From Candidatus Chloroploca sp. Khr17 (GTDB lineage Bacteria; Chloroflexota; Chloroflexia; Chloroflexales; Chloroflexaceae): a stretch of 64,000 nt of DNA. This document shows positions 25,037-33,242 of the stretch, piece after piece (within the stretch, counting starts at the first letter, position 1; each line of letters starts with the position of its first letter). The notes under the pieces are model-generated. The model worked only from the letters and a program-made list of their open reading frames with translations. It made no database searches and was not told the DNA's origin. The position numbers and the translations under genes are program-made. The DNA is taken from NCBI RefSeq assembly GCF_004138165.1, contig NZ_RYFF01000028.1:1-64000 (forward strand), read 5' to 3'.

Positions 25037-26377
25037 TTACCGGCGAGCGAGATTGGCTGCCACCAAGACGGGGTCCCAGACCGGCGCAAAGGGTGGGGCA
25101 TAACTCAGGTCAAGTTCACCGAGCTCGTCAACTGTCCAGCCACCGTGGAGGGCGGCGGCGATGACATCAATGCGCTTGGCGACCCCCTCGCTGCCGACCA
25201 TCTGTCCACCGAGCAGCCGACGGGTTTCGGCTTCATAGACCAATTTGACATGGATTGGCTGGTGGCCAGGCATATAGTGGGCGCGTGAACTCGCCGTCGC
25301 GCTGACCGCCTCAACGATGTAGCCCTCGGCGCGGGCACGGGCCTCCGAGAGCCCACTGCTAGCGGCTTCATAGTCAAAGGCCTTGACCACGGCGGTACCA
25401 ACGATGCCCTTGAAGGTCGCATTGCCCCCGCCAACATTTTCGCCAGCGACGCGGCCCTGCTTGTTCGCCGTTGTCCCGAGGGGGATCCATGCTGGGCGTC
25501 CCGTGACGCGATGCAACGCCTCGGCGACATCGCCGGCGGCCCAGATGCCTGGTACATTGGTGCGCTGGTGCGCATCCACCGCAATCGCCCCGGTCGGCCC
25601 GAGCGCAATGCCAGCCTCGCGGGCGAGAGCAACACCTGGCCTGATCCCGACCGACAAAATGACAATATCGGCAGGAATATGTTGCCCACCGGCGATCACC
25701 TCGCGGACGCCGTTGACATCGCCGGCAAAGCCTTCCACTGCGTGTTCTAACCAGACCGAGACATGCTGCCGTTCGAGTTCAGCCTGCACATGGGCGGCGA
25801 TCTCGTGATCCAGATTGGGCAGTACCTGGGGCAACCGTTCGATCAAGGCGAGCCCGATCCCATAGGCGGCGAGGGCCTCGGCCATTTCGAGACCAATATA
25901 GCCCCCACCGACAATCACGCCACGCTGCGGCTTCTTTGTCTCGATCCATTCCCGGATCGCCAGGGCGTCCTCGACGGTACGCAGGGTAAAGACACCGGGC
26001 AGATCAAGCCCGGGCAGCGGTGGGCGAATTGAAGCCCCCCCGGTCGTCATGACGAGGTGATCCCACTGATCGCGGAATTCGCTGCCATCGGGGCGGCGTA
26101 CCAGCACGCTCTTGGTAGCTGGATCAACCGCGAGCACCTCGTGACCGACGTGAACTTTGATGCCCTGTTTGGCAAACTGCTCGGGGGTACGCACCACAAC
26201 ATCACGCACCTGAGGAATTTCGCCCTTGATCGCATAGGGAAAGCCGCAGGCCCCATAACTCACATAGCCTGAGCGTTCATACACCACAAGTTCAAGCTCT
26301 GAATTCATCCGGCGCGCTTTTGAGGCTGCACTCATTCCGGCTGCCACGCCGCCTACCACAATCACCCGTTCACTCAT
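25037..26377 (-). CDS. CoA-disulfide reductase-like FAD/NAD(P)H oxidoreductase
   Basis: A 446-residue pyridine nucleotide-disulfide oxidoreductase of the single-cysteine family (CoADR, NADH oxidase/peroxidase). FAD motif VIVVGGVAAGMSAASKARR is at 5-23. The redox-active single Cys is C44 in SYGACGFPY, as in CoADR. The NAD(P)H-binding fold is GVIVGGGYIGLEMAEALA, the second FAD motif GIWAAGDVAE, and a dimerisation domain is C-terminal. It reduces CoA-disulfide or a related persulfide/peroxide with NAD(P)H. It faces the Hdr-hydrogenase operon end to end, which invites the idea of linked disulfide metabolism, but transcription is separate. AAGGAG lies upstream of the ATG. Confidence 0.88.
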   Translation of the reverse strand: MSERVIVVGGVAAGMSAASKARRMNSELELVVYERSGYVSYGACGFPYAIKGEIPQVRDVVVRTPEQFAKQGIKVHVGHEVLAVDPATKSVLVRRPDGSEFRDQWDHLVMTTGGASIRPPLPGLDLPGVFTLRTVEDALAIREWIETKKPQRGVIVGGGYIGLEMAEALAAYGIGLALIERLPQVLPNLDHEIAAHVQAELERQHVSVWLEHAVEGFAGDVNGVREVIAGGQHIPADIVILSVGIRPGVALAREAGIALGPTGAIAVDAHQRTNVPGIWAAGDVAEALHRVTGRPAWIPLGTTANKQGRVAGENVGGGNATFKGIVGTAVVKAFDYEAASSGLSEARARAEGYIVEAVSATASSRAHYMPGHQPIHVKLVYEAETRRLLGGQMVGSEGVAKRIDVIAAALHGGWTVDELGELDLSYAPPFAPVWDPVLVAANLARR

Positions 26378-26471
26378 ACCAAACTCCTTTTTTTCCTTGA
26401 CAAATGCGGGCTCGTCTCGTTATAGTTCTCTTCATTGTGCCTGGCTACCGTACGAACAAGAAATGCTCTGA

Positions 26472-26516
26472 TGCTGGCCCAAACGGCCAGCGAAGCTGGG
26501 GCCGTTTGGGCCAGCA
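26472..26516. repeat. 17-bp-arm palindrome in a 337-bp gap
   Basis: TGCTGGCCCAAACGGCC and GGCCGTTTGGGCCAGCA flank an 11-nt centre that is itself CCAGC/GCTGG paired. The core AAACGGCCAGC...GCTGG(C)CGTTT recurs in the terminator at 32360. Nothing else is recognisable in 26378-26714. Confidence 0.7.
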
Positions 26517-26714
26517 CTCTATGCTTAGATGCAGTGGCAAGCCAAAAGGTTTGCCTGTCGTGCAAGAATTATACTCTATGCACCAACAATCTCGCTCAGC
26601 GAGCGCCGTTGTACGCGTTTAGCCCAAGGAGGTGGCCTCATTCGTTTGCTTGGATGTCGGACGTGACCGTGTTGGCGCAGGATCAGGCGTATACCACAAG
26701 GAGGTGGCTCCACT

Positions 26715-27359
26715 ATGCTCATGCTCGATTTGAAACATCAGCCGGAAGAGGTCGCAAATACGCTGACCCATGGTCTTGGGGCGATTGCGGGTGCCATTGG
26801 GGGCATTATCATCGTCGCTTTAGCGGCCCGCTCGGCGGACGTCTGGCAAGTGACGGGTGCGGTTGTCTACAGCCTCGCCCTGGTGTTGCTCTACGCTGCT
26901 TCGACGTTGTTTCATTGGGAGCAGGATAGCCGGATCAAGCGCCGGTTCGAAATTCTGGATCACTGTGCGATCTATGTCTTGATTGCGGGAACGTATACGC
27001 CCTTTCTGCTGGTGACGCTGCGGGATAGCATCGGGCCGGTGCTGCTCGCTGTCATCTGGACATTGGCGGTGGCGGGGATTATCTTCAAGCTGATCTTCAA
27101 AACCCGCTTTCGCCTGACCTCAACCTTGCTCTACATTGCGATGGGGTGGCTGATCGTTGTTGCGGCCGGACCAATGATCAATGCGTTGCCGCTCTCGGTG
27201 CTCTTCTTGTTGCTCTTTGGTGGCATCGCCTATACCGTTGGAACCTATTTCTTCTGTAACGAACGCCTGCCCTACACCCATACGATCTGGCACATCTTTG
27301 TGCTGGTTGGCAGTGTCTGCCATTTTGTCGCGGTCGCGACGCAGGTGGTGCCGAGTTAG
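26715..27359 (+). CDS. Haemolysin-III/PAQR-family membrane protein
   Basis: A 214-residue protein with seven predicted membrane helices, after an AAGGAGG ribosome site. The family signatures are 'EVANTLTHGLGAIAGAIGG' near the N-terminus (the first conserved His), 'STLFHWEQDSRIKRRFEILDH' after helix 3 (S-x3-FH and D-H), and 'THTIWHIFVLVGSVCHFVAV' in the last helix (H-x3-H). These are the metal-binding residues of the Hly-III/adiponectin-receptor (CREST) superfamily. Enzymatic function in bacteria is unknown and haemolysis need not be its role. It is convergent with the USP gene across a bidirectional terminator. Confidence 0.9.
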   Translation: MLMLDLKHQPEEVANTLTHGLGAIAGAIGGIIIVALAARSADVWQVTGAVVYSLALVLLYAASTLFHWEQDSRIKRRFEILDHCAIYVLIAGTYTPFLLVTLRDSIGPVLLAVIWTLAVAGIIFKLIFKTRFRLTSTLLYIAMGWLIVVAAGPMINALPLSVLFLLLFGGIAYTVGTYFFCNERLPYTHTIWHIFVLVGSVCHFVAVATQVVPS

Positions 27360-27384
27360 ACGGTTGCGGCCATCGGTCGCTCGC

Positions 27385-27427
27385 GTTCGTTTCGTTTTGG
27401 CGGCACAGCCGTCAAAACGAAACGAAC
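27385..27427. terminator. Bidirectional terminator
   Basis: GTTCGTTTCGTTTTGGCGG and CCGTCAAAACGAAACGAAC form 19-bp arms with one mismatch and a CACAG loop. The element lies between two convergent genes. Confidence 0.88.
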
Positions 27428-27437
27428 CAAAAACGCA

Positions 27438-29186
27438 TTATCGACAGATCAAGACCGGAAGTTGGCTCTGGCGCAAGACGTGATCCACCGTACTGCCGAT
27501 GACAATCTCGACTTCAGGGCGAACACTGTAGCCACCAATGAAGATCAGGTTCGAGCCATGTTCGCTGGCGGCACGAAGAATGGCTTCGGCAGCGGGGTGG
27601 CTGTCGATGACATAGCCCGCTTGAATGCCCCGCTCTTCGAGGTAGGCTTGCGCTCGGCCAATCGTCAGCCGCAGGTCATCGTTGGGCTCGCGGGCCGTGA
27701 CGACGACCAACGAGAGTTGGTCGCGCAGCGCAAGATAAGCGGCCAGCATCAGGGCTTCATCGGCACGCGGGCTGCCATCATAGGCCACTAACCCGCGCTT
27801 GAGTGGCGAAATGTCGTCGGGCACCGTCAGCACTGGCTGCGGCGAGCGCTGAATAAGATCGCGTAATCCCGAGCGCAGGCGGCCAAAGGGCTCGTCAGGG
27901 GTAGGATGGGCGAGACTCATCACCACCAGATCCGCCCAGCGCGCACGGGCACAGATCTGTCGGGCGATGACCCCGTGATCGACCATGAGTTTGCCCACGA
28001 GTCCCTCTTCGGCGCAGCGTTGTTCAAACCGGTCGCGTATTGTTGCGATGACGCGCTCATCGGGCTCTTCGTGATCCGGCGGGATCACGTGCAGGCCATA
28101 CAATGAGCCGCCGTCACGATGGGCCACGACGATGGCCTGTTCGAGGGCGCGCCAACTCTCGGCCTCGCCATTGATTGGTACCAGGATGGTATGAAAGAGT
28201 TGCTTGGTGCGTTCGTCGGCCAGGCGTTGTCGCCGCCAGACGCCCGGTGGTGGCCCGTCACGCATCTTTTCAGGCACAAAGGTCTTGACGAGGCGCTCAC
28301 GCGCACGGGCAAAGATATGCTTGGGGCGTTGCCCACGTTGACGGGTCAGATCGGCGGCGGCGGCGTTCAGGCCTACCGACCAGCCCACACTTGCCTCGAG
28401 CGCCTTCTGGTGACGGGCAATCCAGACATACAAGTCCGTTTCGCTCCGTCCTGGAAAGTCACGCAACAGACCGCGACTCTCAATGAGATCAATTGCCGGC
28501 AGATAGATCCGCTCGTACCACGAAACGGCAGCCTCTTCGAGCGCCGGGGCCGTTGTTGTCCGCAAGGCAATGCGATGACGTTCCTGTTCCATCTGCTCGG
28601 CAATCAGTTGGTAGGCCCCTGGCGCACTAACCCGCAGATCAAGTTCTGGATAGAACATATCCAGACGGGTTGCCTCCATCAACTTGGTATATTCACTCGC
28701 GATAATCAGATCATCGGGCGTCACATCGGGGGTGAGCGTCACCCGTGAGGGCACCTCGGTGACGTGGGCGAGCAGATGGTCAATGCCAAGCTCACGGGCC
28801 ACCGAGACCCGGTGATTGCCGTCTTTGACAAAATAGACGCCGCCAAGCTCATAGACATCAATGGGGGGCAAGAGTTTGCCTTCGCCCATGGCTGCTCGGA
28901 CATTGGCCCAGCGGGTTTCGTGGGAATGCTGGCGCGGCAAAAAATGGCGCGTAAAATCGTGGTACCTTCCCACACTACCGACAATCGCCTCGATGGGAAT
29001 GTCACGCAGGCCGCGTACCGCCCAACCCTGTTCCCCAATGCGGCGATGCACCTCTTCGAAGTCGAGCAGATCGTCTGGTTCACCCGTCATCCAGGCCAGC
29101 AAATCATCAATCAGGGCACGGCGGCGTGCCCGCCGAAACTCTTCAATCGCGGCCAGTCGCTGCTGTTCGCGCTCCTCCAGTCGCAT
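27438..29186 (-). CDS. ParB-like domain fused to two universal stress (UspA) domains
   Basis: A 582-residue protein from the ATG at 29186, with AGAGAGG 6 nt upstream. Residues about 60-150 form a ParB/sulfiredoxin-like fold: 'LLPPIDVYELGGVYFVKDGN' followed by HRVSVARELG, the P-I-x-V...DGNHR-x-x-x-A signature of the catalytic or CTP/ATP-binding loop. A helical linker occupies 150-330. The first UspA domain (about 335-470) starts with FHTILVPING and the second (about 472-582) with KRGLVAYDGS. The second ends with GSTVDHVLRQSQLPVLI, an ATP-binding G-x2-G-x9-GS-like motif. The fusion is uncommon. A role in ATP-dependent stress response or DNA association is inference. Confidence 0.82.
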   Translation of the reverse strand: MRLEEREQQRLAAIEEFRRARRRALIDDLLAWMTGEPDDLLDFEEVHRRIGEQGWAVRGLRDIPIEAIVGSVGRYHDFTRHFLPRQHSHETRWANVRAAMGEGKLLPPIDVYELGGVYFVKDGNHRVSVARELGIDHLLAHVTEVPSRVTLTPDVTPDDLIIASEYTKLMEATRLDMFYPELDLRVSAPGAYQLIAEQMEQERHRIALRTTTAPALEEAAVSWYERIYLPAIDLIESRGLLRDFPGRSETDLYVWIARHQKALEASVGWSVGLNAAAADLTRQRGQRPKHIFARARERLVKTFVPEKMRDGPPPGVWRRQRLADERTKQLFHTILVPINGEAESWRALEQAIVVAHRDGGSLYGLHVIPPDHEEPDERVIATIRDRFEQRCAEEGLVGKLMVDHGVIARQICARARWADLVVMSLAHPTPDEPFGRLRSGLRDLIQRSPQPVLTVPDDISPLKRGLVAYDGSPRADEALMLAAYLALRDQLSLVVVTAREPNDDLRLTIGRAQAYLEERGIQAGYVIDSHPAAEAILRAASEHGSNLIFIGGYSVRPEVEIVIGSTVDHVLRQSQLPVLICR

Positions 29187-29487
29187 GCTCAACCTCTCTT
29201 GACAGATTCTTCACTGAATCTGGCACTCTGCGTTATACTATAGCCAGACGCTAGGCGACATTGCCTCAGCGCTGGCACGCGCTTGTTGTTATAGTAGTAT
29301 GATACACGGTTCGTGCAACCATTCAAGCCCCACACGTTGTGGTTTGCCATGTGGCAAAAAGATGCGAATCGGTGTAGTATCCTAAGCAGTGAAATGTATG
29401 CCCATCACCGACGGAACGGCAACCATCGGATCGAATGAACAGTATGTGTTATAGGCATAGCCCTGGCGTAGGGGAGGGTTGGTGCTT
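29187..29487. other. Divergent intergenic region, no gene seen
   Basis: 301 bp between the USP gene (minus) and V4R gene (plus). It is AT-richer than its surroundings and has a TTGACA at 29199 and TATACT near 29234, but not in consensus spacing with each other. No RNA gene or repeat was recognised. Confidence 0.4.
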
Positions 29488-30144
29488 ATGACAGGAGGAT
29501 CAGGTACGGCCATGAGCAACATCGACCAATTTCGCGGCCTCACCTTCATGAATAAGATTGGCTATCTCTACTATCTCTCGCTTGAAGAGGTGATGGGAGC
29601 CAATGGGGTGAAGGCCGTCCTTCGTTTAGGCAATCAACCTCAGTATCTCGATGCCTACCCGCCGAGTGATTTCAAACGGGCGTATCCTTTTGAGGCACAG
29701 GCCGCGACATCGCAAGCACTTCATACGATGTACGGCCCGCGGGGTGCCCGTGGCCTCGAGTTGCGCGCTGGTCGGGTTGCCTTCAATCTTGGCCTCCGAG
29801 AGTTTGGCCCGCTGCTCAGTGTCTCTGATCTCGCGATGAAATTGATGCCTCCTTCAATGAAGCTGAAGATCATTTTGAATGCGGTGACCCAGGTTTTTGA
29901 TCGGTTTACCGATCTCAAACCGCATATCAAAGAGGAAAAGACCGAGTTTATCTACCACATTACCCAGTGCTCGAACTGCATTGCCCGTGATCCTGCACCG
30001 AATTTTTATCTTGCCCGTGGCATTCTCGAAGAGTCGGCGGCCTGGGCGAGTGGTGGCAAGCGCTTTCAGGTTGAACAGTGTACGTGTATGGGCCAGGGCG
30101 CGGAAACCTGTGCCTTTAAAATTGGTAAAGAACCACTCACGTAA
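29488..30144 (+). CDS. V4R (4-vinyl reductase) domain sensor-like protein
   Basis: A 218-residue protein. The ATG at 29488 has GGAGGG 9 nt upstream; ATG 29512 is an alternative start with a more distant AGGAGG. The C-terminal ~100 residues fit the V4R domain, with clustered cysteines in 'ITQCSNCIARDPAPNFYLAR' and 'VEQCTCMGQGAETCAFKIG'. V4R domains bind small hydrophobic molecules or metals and occur in BchJ and phenol-sensing regulators. No DNA-binding domain is present. It lies immediately upstream of the aldehyde:ferredoxin oxidoreductase, with an intervening promoter and leader, so it may be an accessory or ligand-delivery protein. Confidence 0.85.
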   Translation: MTGGSGTAMSNIDQFRGLTFMNKIGYLYYLSLEEVMGANGVKAVLRLGNQPQYLDAYPPSDFKRAYPFEAQAATSQALHTMYGPRGARGLELRAGRVAFNLGLREFGPLLSVSDLAMKLMPPSMKLKIILNAVTQVFDRFTDLKPHIKEEKTEFIYHITQCSNCIARDPAPNFYLARGILEESAAWASGGKRFQVEQCTCMGQGAETCAFKIGKEPLT

Positions 30145-30149
30145 TTGTA

Positions 30150-30179
30150 TTGACAACCCTGGCTTGCATAAGGCATAAT
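30150..30179 (+). promoter_or_regulatory. Promoter of the AOR gene
   Basis: TTGACA (30150-30155), an 18-nt spacer and CATAAT (30174-30179). It would give a ~210-nt leader before the ATG at 30396. Confidence 0.65.
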
Positions 30180-30199
30180 TAGCACTACACGCGAAGTAT

Positions 30200-30300
30200 T
30201 ATCGTCTGGCACTGCCGCATCTTGAAGATGCCTGTGGTGTTGGGAAAGGCGACCAGCCTTGTTGACTTGGTTTCCTGGGACAACGCCGGGTCTTTCAGGT
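30200..30300 (+). ncRNA. Structured 5' leader; candidate cis-regulatory RNA
   Basis: Nested pairings are visible: GGTGTTG (30236-30242) with CAACGCC (30281-30287), GGAAA (30243-30247) with TTTCC (30271-30275), and a local hairpin GCATCT-TGA-AGATGC (30217-30231). An alternative pairing AAGGC/GCCTT (30246-30260) competes with the second stem. This is more structure than expected by chance in a leader. A molybdenum/tungsten-cofactor riboswitch is a hypothesis suggested by the downstream gene; it was not matched to a consensus. Confidence 0.4.
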
Positions 30301-30395
30301 TATGCATCGTTTGCTGTAGATGAGATCGCGTTTGGCATGATGTAACCGATAGCGCGGTTGCTGTCACGTGGTTACAAGATTCAAGGAGGAATTGT

Positions 30396-32210
30396 ATGCT
30401 TGGAGGGTTTGCCAATCGGATCGCCCACGTTGACCTCACGCATCGTACCGTCGAATATCGCCCCATTCCTCATGATTGGGCCCGTCTCTATATCGGTGCT
30501 CGTGGCCTCGCTGTCCGCTATCTGTTTGAGAATGGCCCCGAGGTGGAGCCGTTTAGTCCCGAGAATATGCTCTGCTTTATGAATGGGCCGCTCACCGGTA
30601 CCGATGCGAATATGAGCGGGCGTCAGGCTGTGGTGACCAAGTCGCCCCTCACCGGCACCGTGACCGATAGCCATATCGGTGGCTGGTCGGCGGCACGGAT
30701 GCGCTGGGCAGGCTTTGATGGCTTTGTGATCACGGGCAAGGCTGATACGCCGGTCTATCTCTATGTGGAGAACGGTGAGGTTTCGATCCGCGATGCCAGC
30801 GATCTCTGGGGTAAGGGTATTCACACGGTGATCCCGATGCTCAAAGAGCGGTACGGCGAGAAGGATCTGAGCGTGATGGCGATCGGCCAGTCAGGCGAGA
30901 ATCTTATCCGCTATGCCGGCTGGGTCAATGAGAATGACCGTGCGGCTGGCCGCGGTGGTACCGGGGCGGTCGGTGGCAGTAAACACCTCAAGGCGATTGT
31001 GATCAAGGCTGCTCGGGCGATCCCCAAGGCCGATGATCGTGAGGCCTGGAAGGTCGCCCATAAGCGTGCGCTCGCGACGATTATGGACGAGAAGAATATT
31101 ACGAGCCCCCGCAAGGGTGGTCTTTCGGTCTATGGTACCAATGTGTTGATGAATATCACCAATACAATAGGGGCCTTGCCTGCTTTTAATAGCCAGAAAA
31201 CCTCCTTTGGCAACCGTGCCGAATTGATCAGCGGTGAGTATGTCAATGACAATATTCTCGTTGATAACCCAACTTGCCACGCCTGCCCGGTTGCGTGCAA
31301 GAAAGAGGTCGAGATCAAGGAAGGTCCGTGGAAGGGCCTGCGCATGGAGAGTGTCGAGTATGAGCCGGCCTGGGCCGTCGGGGCCAACTGTGGCCTCGAT
31401 GATATCAATACGGTCGCCAAGTTGATCGATCTCTGTAATGACCATGGGATGGATCCGATTGAGCTCGGCAATGTCTTCTCGTGTTATATGGAGTGCTGCG
31501 AGCGCGGCTATGCCAATGACGGCGGCCCGCTGCTCTGGGGCGACGCGATGGCGATGGTCGAGATGACGACGAAGATTGCGCTCCGCCAGGAGGTTGGCGA
31601 TGTGCTTGCTGAGGGTACCGCCCGCGTGGCCGCCCACTACAACCATCCCGAGTTGAGCATGACCGTCAAGGGCCAGGCCATTCCGGCCTATGACCCCCGT
31701 GGGCTCAAGGGCATGGGCATTGCCTACGCGACGAGCAACCGCGGTGCCTGTCACCTGCGCGCCTATACCCCCGCCAGTGAGCTTGGCGTTATTCCGCTCA
31801 AGACCGACCCGCTGGCATGGAAGGGCAAGGGTGAACTCACCAAGCTCTTCCAGGATCTGCACGCCTTCTCGGATAGCCTCGATCTCTGCAAGTTCAGTGC
31901 GTTTGCTGAGGGTGCCGAGGAGTATGCCGCCCAATATTCGGCTTATGCCGGGATTCCGTTCACGGTCGAGGATGTGCTGGTCGCCGGCGAGCGCATCTAT
32001 AACCTCGAGCGCCGCTTTAATAACCTCGCCGGGATCGCCGAGGGCAGCGACTATCTGCCTGATCGCTTCACGAAAGAGCCTTCGACCTCGCCTGGTTCCG
32101 AAGGCCACGTCTGCGAGCTTGATCTGATGCTCGAAGAGTACTACACCGCCCGTGGCTGGGTCAATGGTGTGGTGCCCGAGGCCAAGCTGCAGCAGTTGCA
32201 GGTCGTCTAA
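30396..32210 (+). CDS. aor: Aldehyde:ferredoxin oxidoreductase (tungstopterin, AOR family)
   Basis: A 604-residue enzyme oxidising aldehydes to carboxylates with ferredoxin, or the reverse. AAGGAGG lies 6 nt before the ATG. N-terminal domain signatures are 'GARGLAVRYLFE', 'GPLTGTDANMSGRQAVVTKS' and 'GFDGFVITGKA'. The [4Fe-4S] ligands are C294-x2-C297-x3-C301 (CHACPVAC) and C498 (LDLCKFS). Pterin-binding motifs are 'GANCGLDDINTV' and 'AYDPRGLKGMGIAYATSNRG'. The length matches archaeal and bacterial AOR (about 600). Ferredoxin links it functionally to the Hdr-hydrogenase operon 6 kb upstream. A MoaD-like gene for pterin cofactor synthesis lies just beyond. Confidence 0.94.
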   Translation: MLGGFANRIAHVDLTHRTVEYRPIPHDWARLYIGARGLAVRYLFENGPEVEPFSPENMLCFMNGPLTGTDANMSGRQAVVTKSPLTGTVTDSHIGGWSAARMRWAGFDGFVITGKADTPVYLYVENGEVSIRDASDLWGKGIHTVIPMLKERYGEKDLSVMAIGQSGENLIRYAGWVNENDRAAGRGGTGAVGGSKHLKAIVIKAARAIPKADDREAWKVAHKRALATIMDEKNITSPRKGGLSVYGTNVLMNITNTIGALPAFNSQKTSFGNRAELISGEYVNDNILVDNPTCHACPVACKKEVEIKEGPWKGLRMESVEYEPAWAVGANCGLDDINTVAKLIDLCNDHGMDPIELGNVFSCYMECCERGYANDGGPLLWGDAMAMVEMTTKIALRQEVGDVLAEGTARVAAHYNHPELSMTVKGQAIPAYDPRGLKGMGIAYATSNRGACHLRAYTPASELGVIPLKTDPLAWKGKGELTKLFQDLHAFSDSLDLCKFSAFAEGAEEYAAQYSAYAGIPFTVEDVLVAGERIYNLERRFNNLAGIAEGSDYLPDRFTKEPSTSPGSEGHVCELDLMLEEYYTARGWVNGVVPEAKLQQLQVV

Positions 32211-32359
32211 GCCTGCTTCTTTGCAAAGAAGGTGGTTTTTTGACGCAAAGGCGCAAAGGCGCAACGTTTTTAGCGTAGATGCGCTAACCCTTGGCGGCTT
32301 GGTGTGAGCTTATTTGCAAGGTATTGCGTCTGAGCCCTCTTCTCTTCGCACAGGTTTCC

Positions 32360-32390
32360 ACAAAACGGCCAGCAACGCTGGCCGTTTTGT
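32360..32390. terminator. Hairpin terminator
   Basis: ACAAAACGGCCAGC-AAC-GCTGGCCGTTTTGT is a perfect 14-bp stem with A/T-rich ends, placed between convergent transcription units. Confidence 0.85.
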
Positions 32391-32435
32391 CATGGAAGCA
32401 TAAGGCTTCAGGGTGCTTTCGCGTTTACGCTCAGC

Positions 32436-32487
32436 GGAGTGCCGACTTCAGTCGGCTGAGCGCTCAGCCGACTGAAGTCGGCACTCC
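32436..32487. repeat. REP-like palindrome, family A copy 4
   Basis: GGAGTGCCGACTTCAGTCGG CTGAGC and its exact reverse complement form a perfect 26-bp palindrome with essentially no loop. It is the most perfect copy of the family. Confidence 0.8.
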
Positions 32488-32522
32488 GCGTCGAGGGTAG
32501 AGCCAAAGATGTTTTATGCTGT

Positions 32523-32789
32523 TTAGCCCCCGCCGCGGGTTTGGAGTTTCACTGTTAGGCCCTCGCGGATTGGTTGCAGCGCGTTGGTGTCGCCCTCAAA
32601 CGCGATGTAGACTTGCCCGATCCGGAGCGAACCGACCTCGTAGTCATGCAGTTGGGTCAAGTAGGCATACCAGTTCGCGCCACGTACGGCGTAATCGCCT
32701 TCCAACGTACCTCCAAGTTCTTCGAGATAGGCACGCAACAGCCAGAGTGGGACGGCACGAATTGGTTCTTCAAAATTGATGGTATTCAA
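32523..32789 (-). CDS. Small conserved-looking protein coupled to MoaD
   Basis: An 88-residue protein not recognised with confidence. Translation probably starts at a TTG (32789) immediately after the MoaD stop, with AGGAGG four bases before it. This is an unusual start, but the only one that keeps the plausible N-terminus NTINFEEPIRAVPLWLL. The sequence is a compact alpha/beta domain (LRAYLEELGGTLEGDY, then GQVYIAFEGD). The tight coupling suggests a role with MoaD in pterin cofactor synthesis or sulfur transfer, possibly a domain that is fused to MoaD elsewhere. That is inference. Confidence 0.6.
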   Translation of the reverse strand: MNTINFEEPIRAVPLWLLRAYLEELGGTLEGDYAVRGANWYAYLTQLHDYEVGSLRIGQVYIAFEGDTNALQPIREGLTVKLQTRGGG

Positions 32790-33068
32790 TCATCCTCCTG
32801 CCACCGCCGGGAAGACATCAATGACATCTGCGGCAGTGATGGTCGCGTCCATCCCCCCGTCGCGGTAGGGCGCATCGCGCCCGTTGACAAAGACGTGGAC
32901 ATGTTGATAGAGTTCGCCGTGCTCATCGAGCAGTTGCTCGCGCAGGGGCGGCCAGCGTACCACAAGGTGCGTGACTAGTTCGCGTACCGTGACACCCTCC
33001 TCCAGCGGTAGTTCCACCGTGCGTCCGCCCACAATTGGACGCAGCGTTGCGTAGAAGTTAATTTTCAT
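32790..33068 (-). CDS. moaD: MoaD/ThiS-family sulfur-carrier protein
   Basis: A 92-residue ubiquitin-like protein ending in Gly-Gly (AVAGG), the residue pair that is adenylated and thiocarboxylated. The fold signature is 'MKINFYATLRPIVGG', then 'VTVRELVTHLVVRWPPL', 'VFVNGRDAPYRDGG' and 'ITAADVIDVFPAVAGG', the typical 'D.i.ifPpvaGG' MoaD end. It should donate sulfur for molybdopterin/tungstopterin synthesis. AOR-associated MoaD copies are common, and an AOR gene lies 0.6 kb away in convergent orientation. No MoaE is in the window. Confidence 0.88.
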   Translation of the reverse strand: MKINFYATLRPIVGGRTVELPLEEGVTVRELVTHLVVRWPPLREQLLDEHGELYQHVHVFVNGRDAPYRDGGMDATITAADVIDVFPAVAGG

Positions 33069-33134
33069 TGATCCTCTCCAAAAACTCAGCGTAGGGTGTA
33101 ACGTCGATTTCCCAGTGTTTTGCGAACCTGCGTT

Positions 33135-33210
33135 GCCCCCTCCCCAACCCTCTCCCGCTGGGGGAGGGAGCCGGACGCCTCCCCCCAGCGGGGGAAGGTT
33201 GGGAGGGGGC
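33135..33210. repeat. C/G-rich palindromic repeat
   Basis: GCCCCCTCCCCAACCCTC and a reverse-complement-like GGTTGGGAGGGGGC flank CCCGCTGGGGGAGG / CCTCCCCCCAGCGGGG arms. It is followed by the dispersed tail TTGTTGACAGACTA, also found at 6609 and, inverted, at 12772. Confidence 0.65.
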
Positions 33211-33242
33211 GGAAAGAGCAGAAAACTTTGTTGACAGACTAC

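Larger units (their letters stand above)
32211..32522. repeat. Repeat-rich gap between AOR and the MoaD cluster
   Basis: 312 bp without a gene. It contains a GACGCAAAGGCGCAAAG repeat (32240-32266), a strong terminator (32360-32390) and a family A REP palindrome (32436-32487). Confidence 0.75.
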
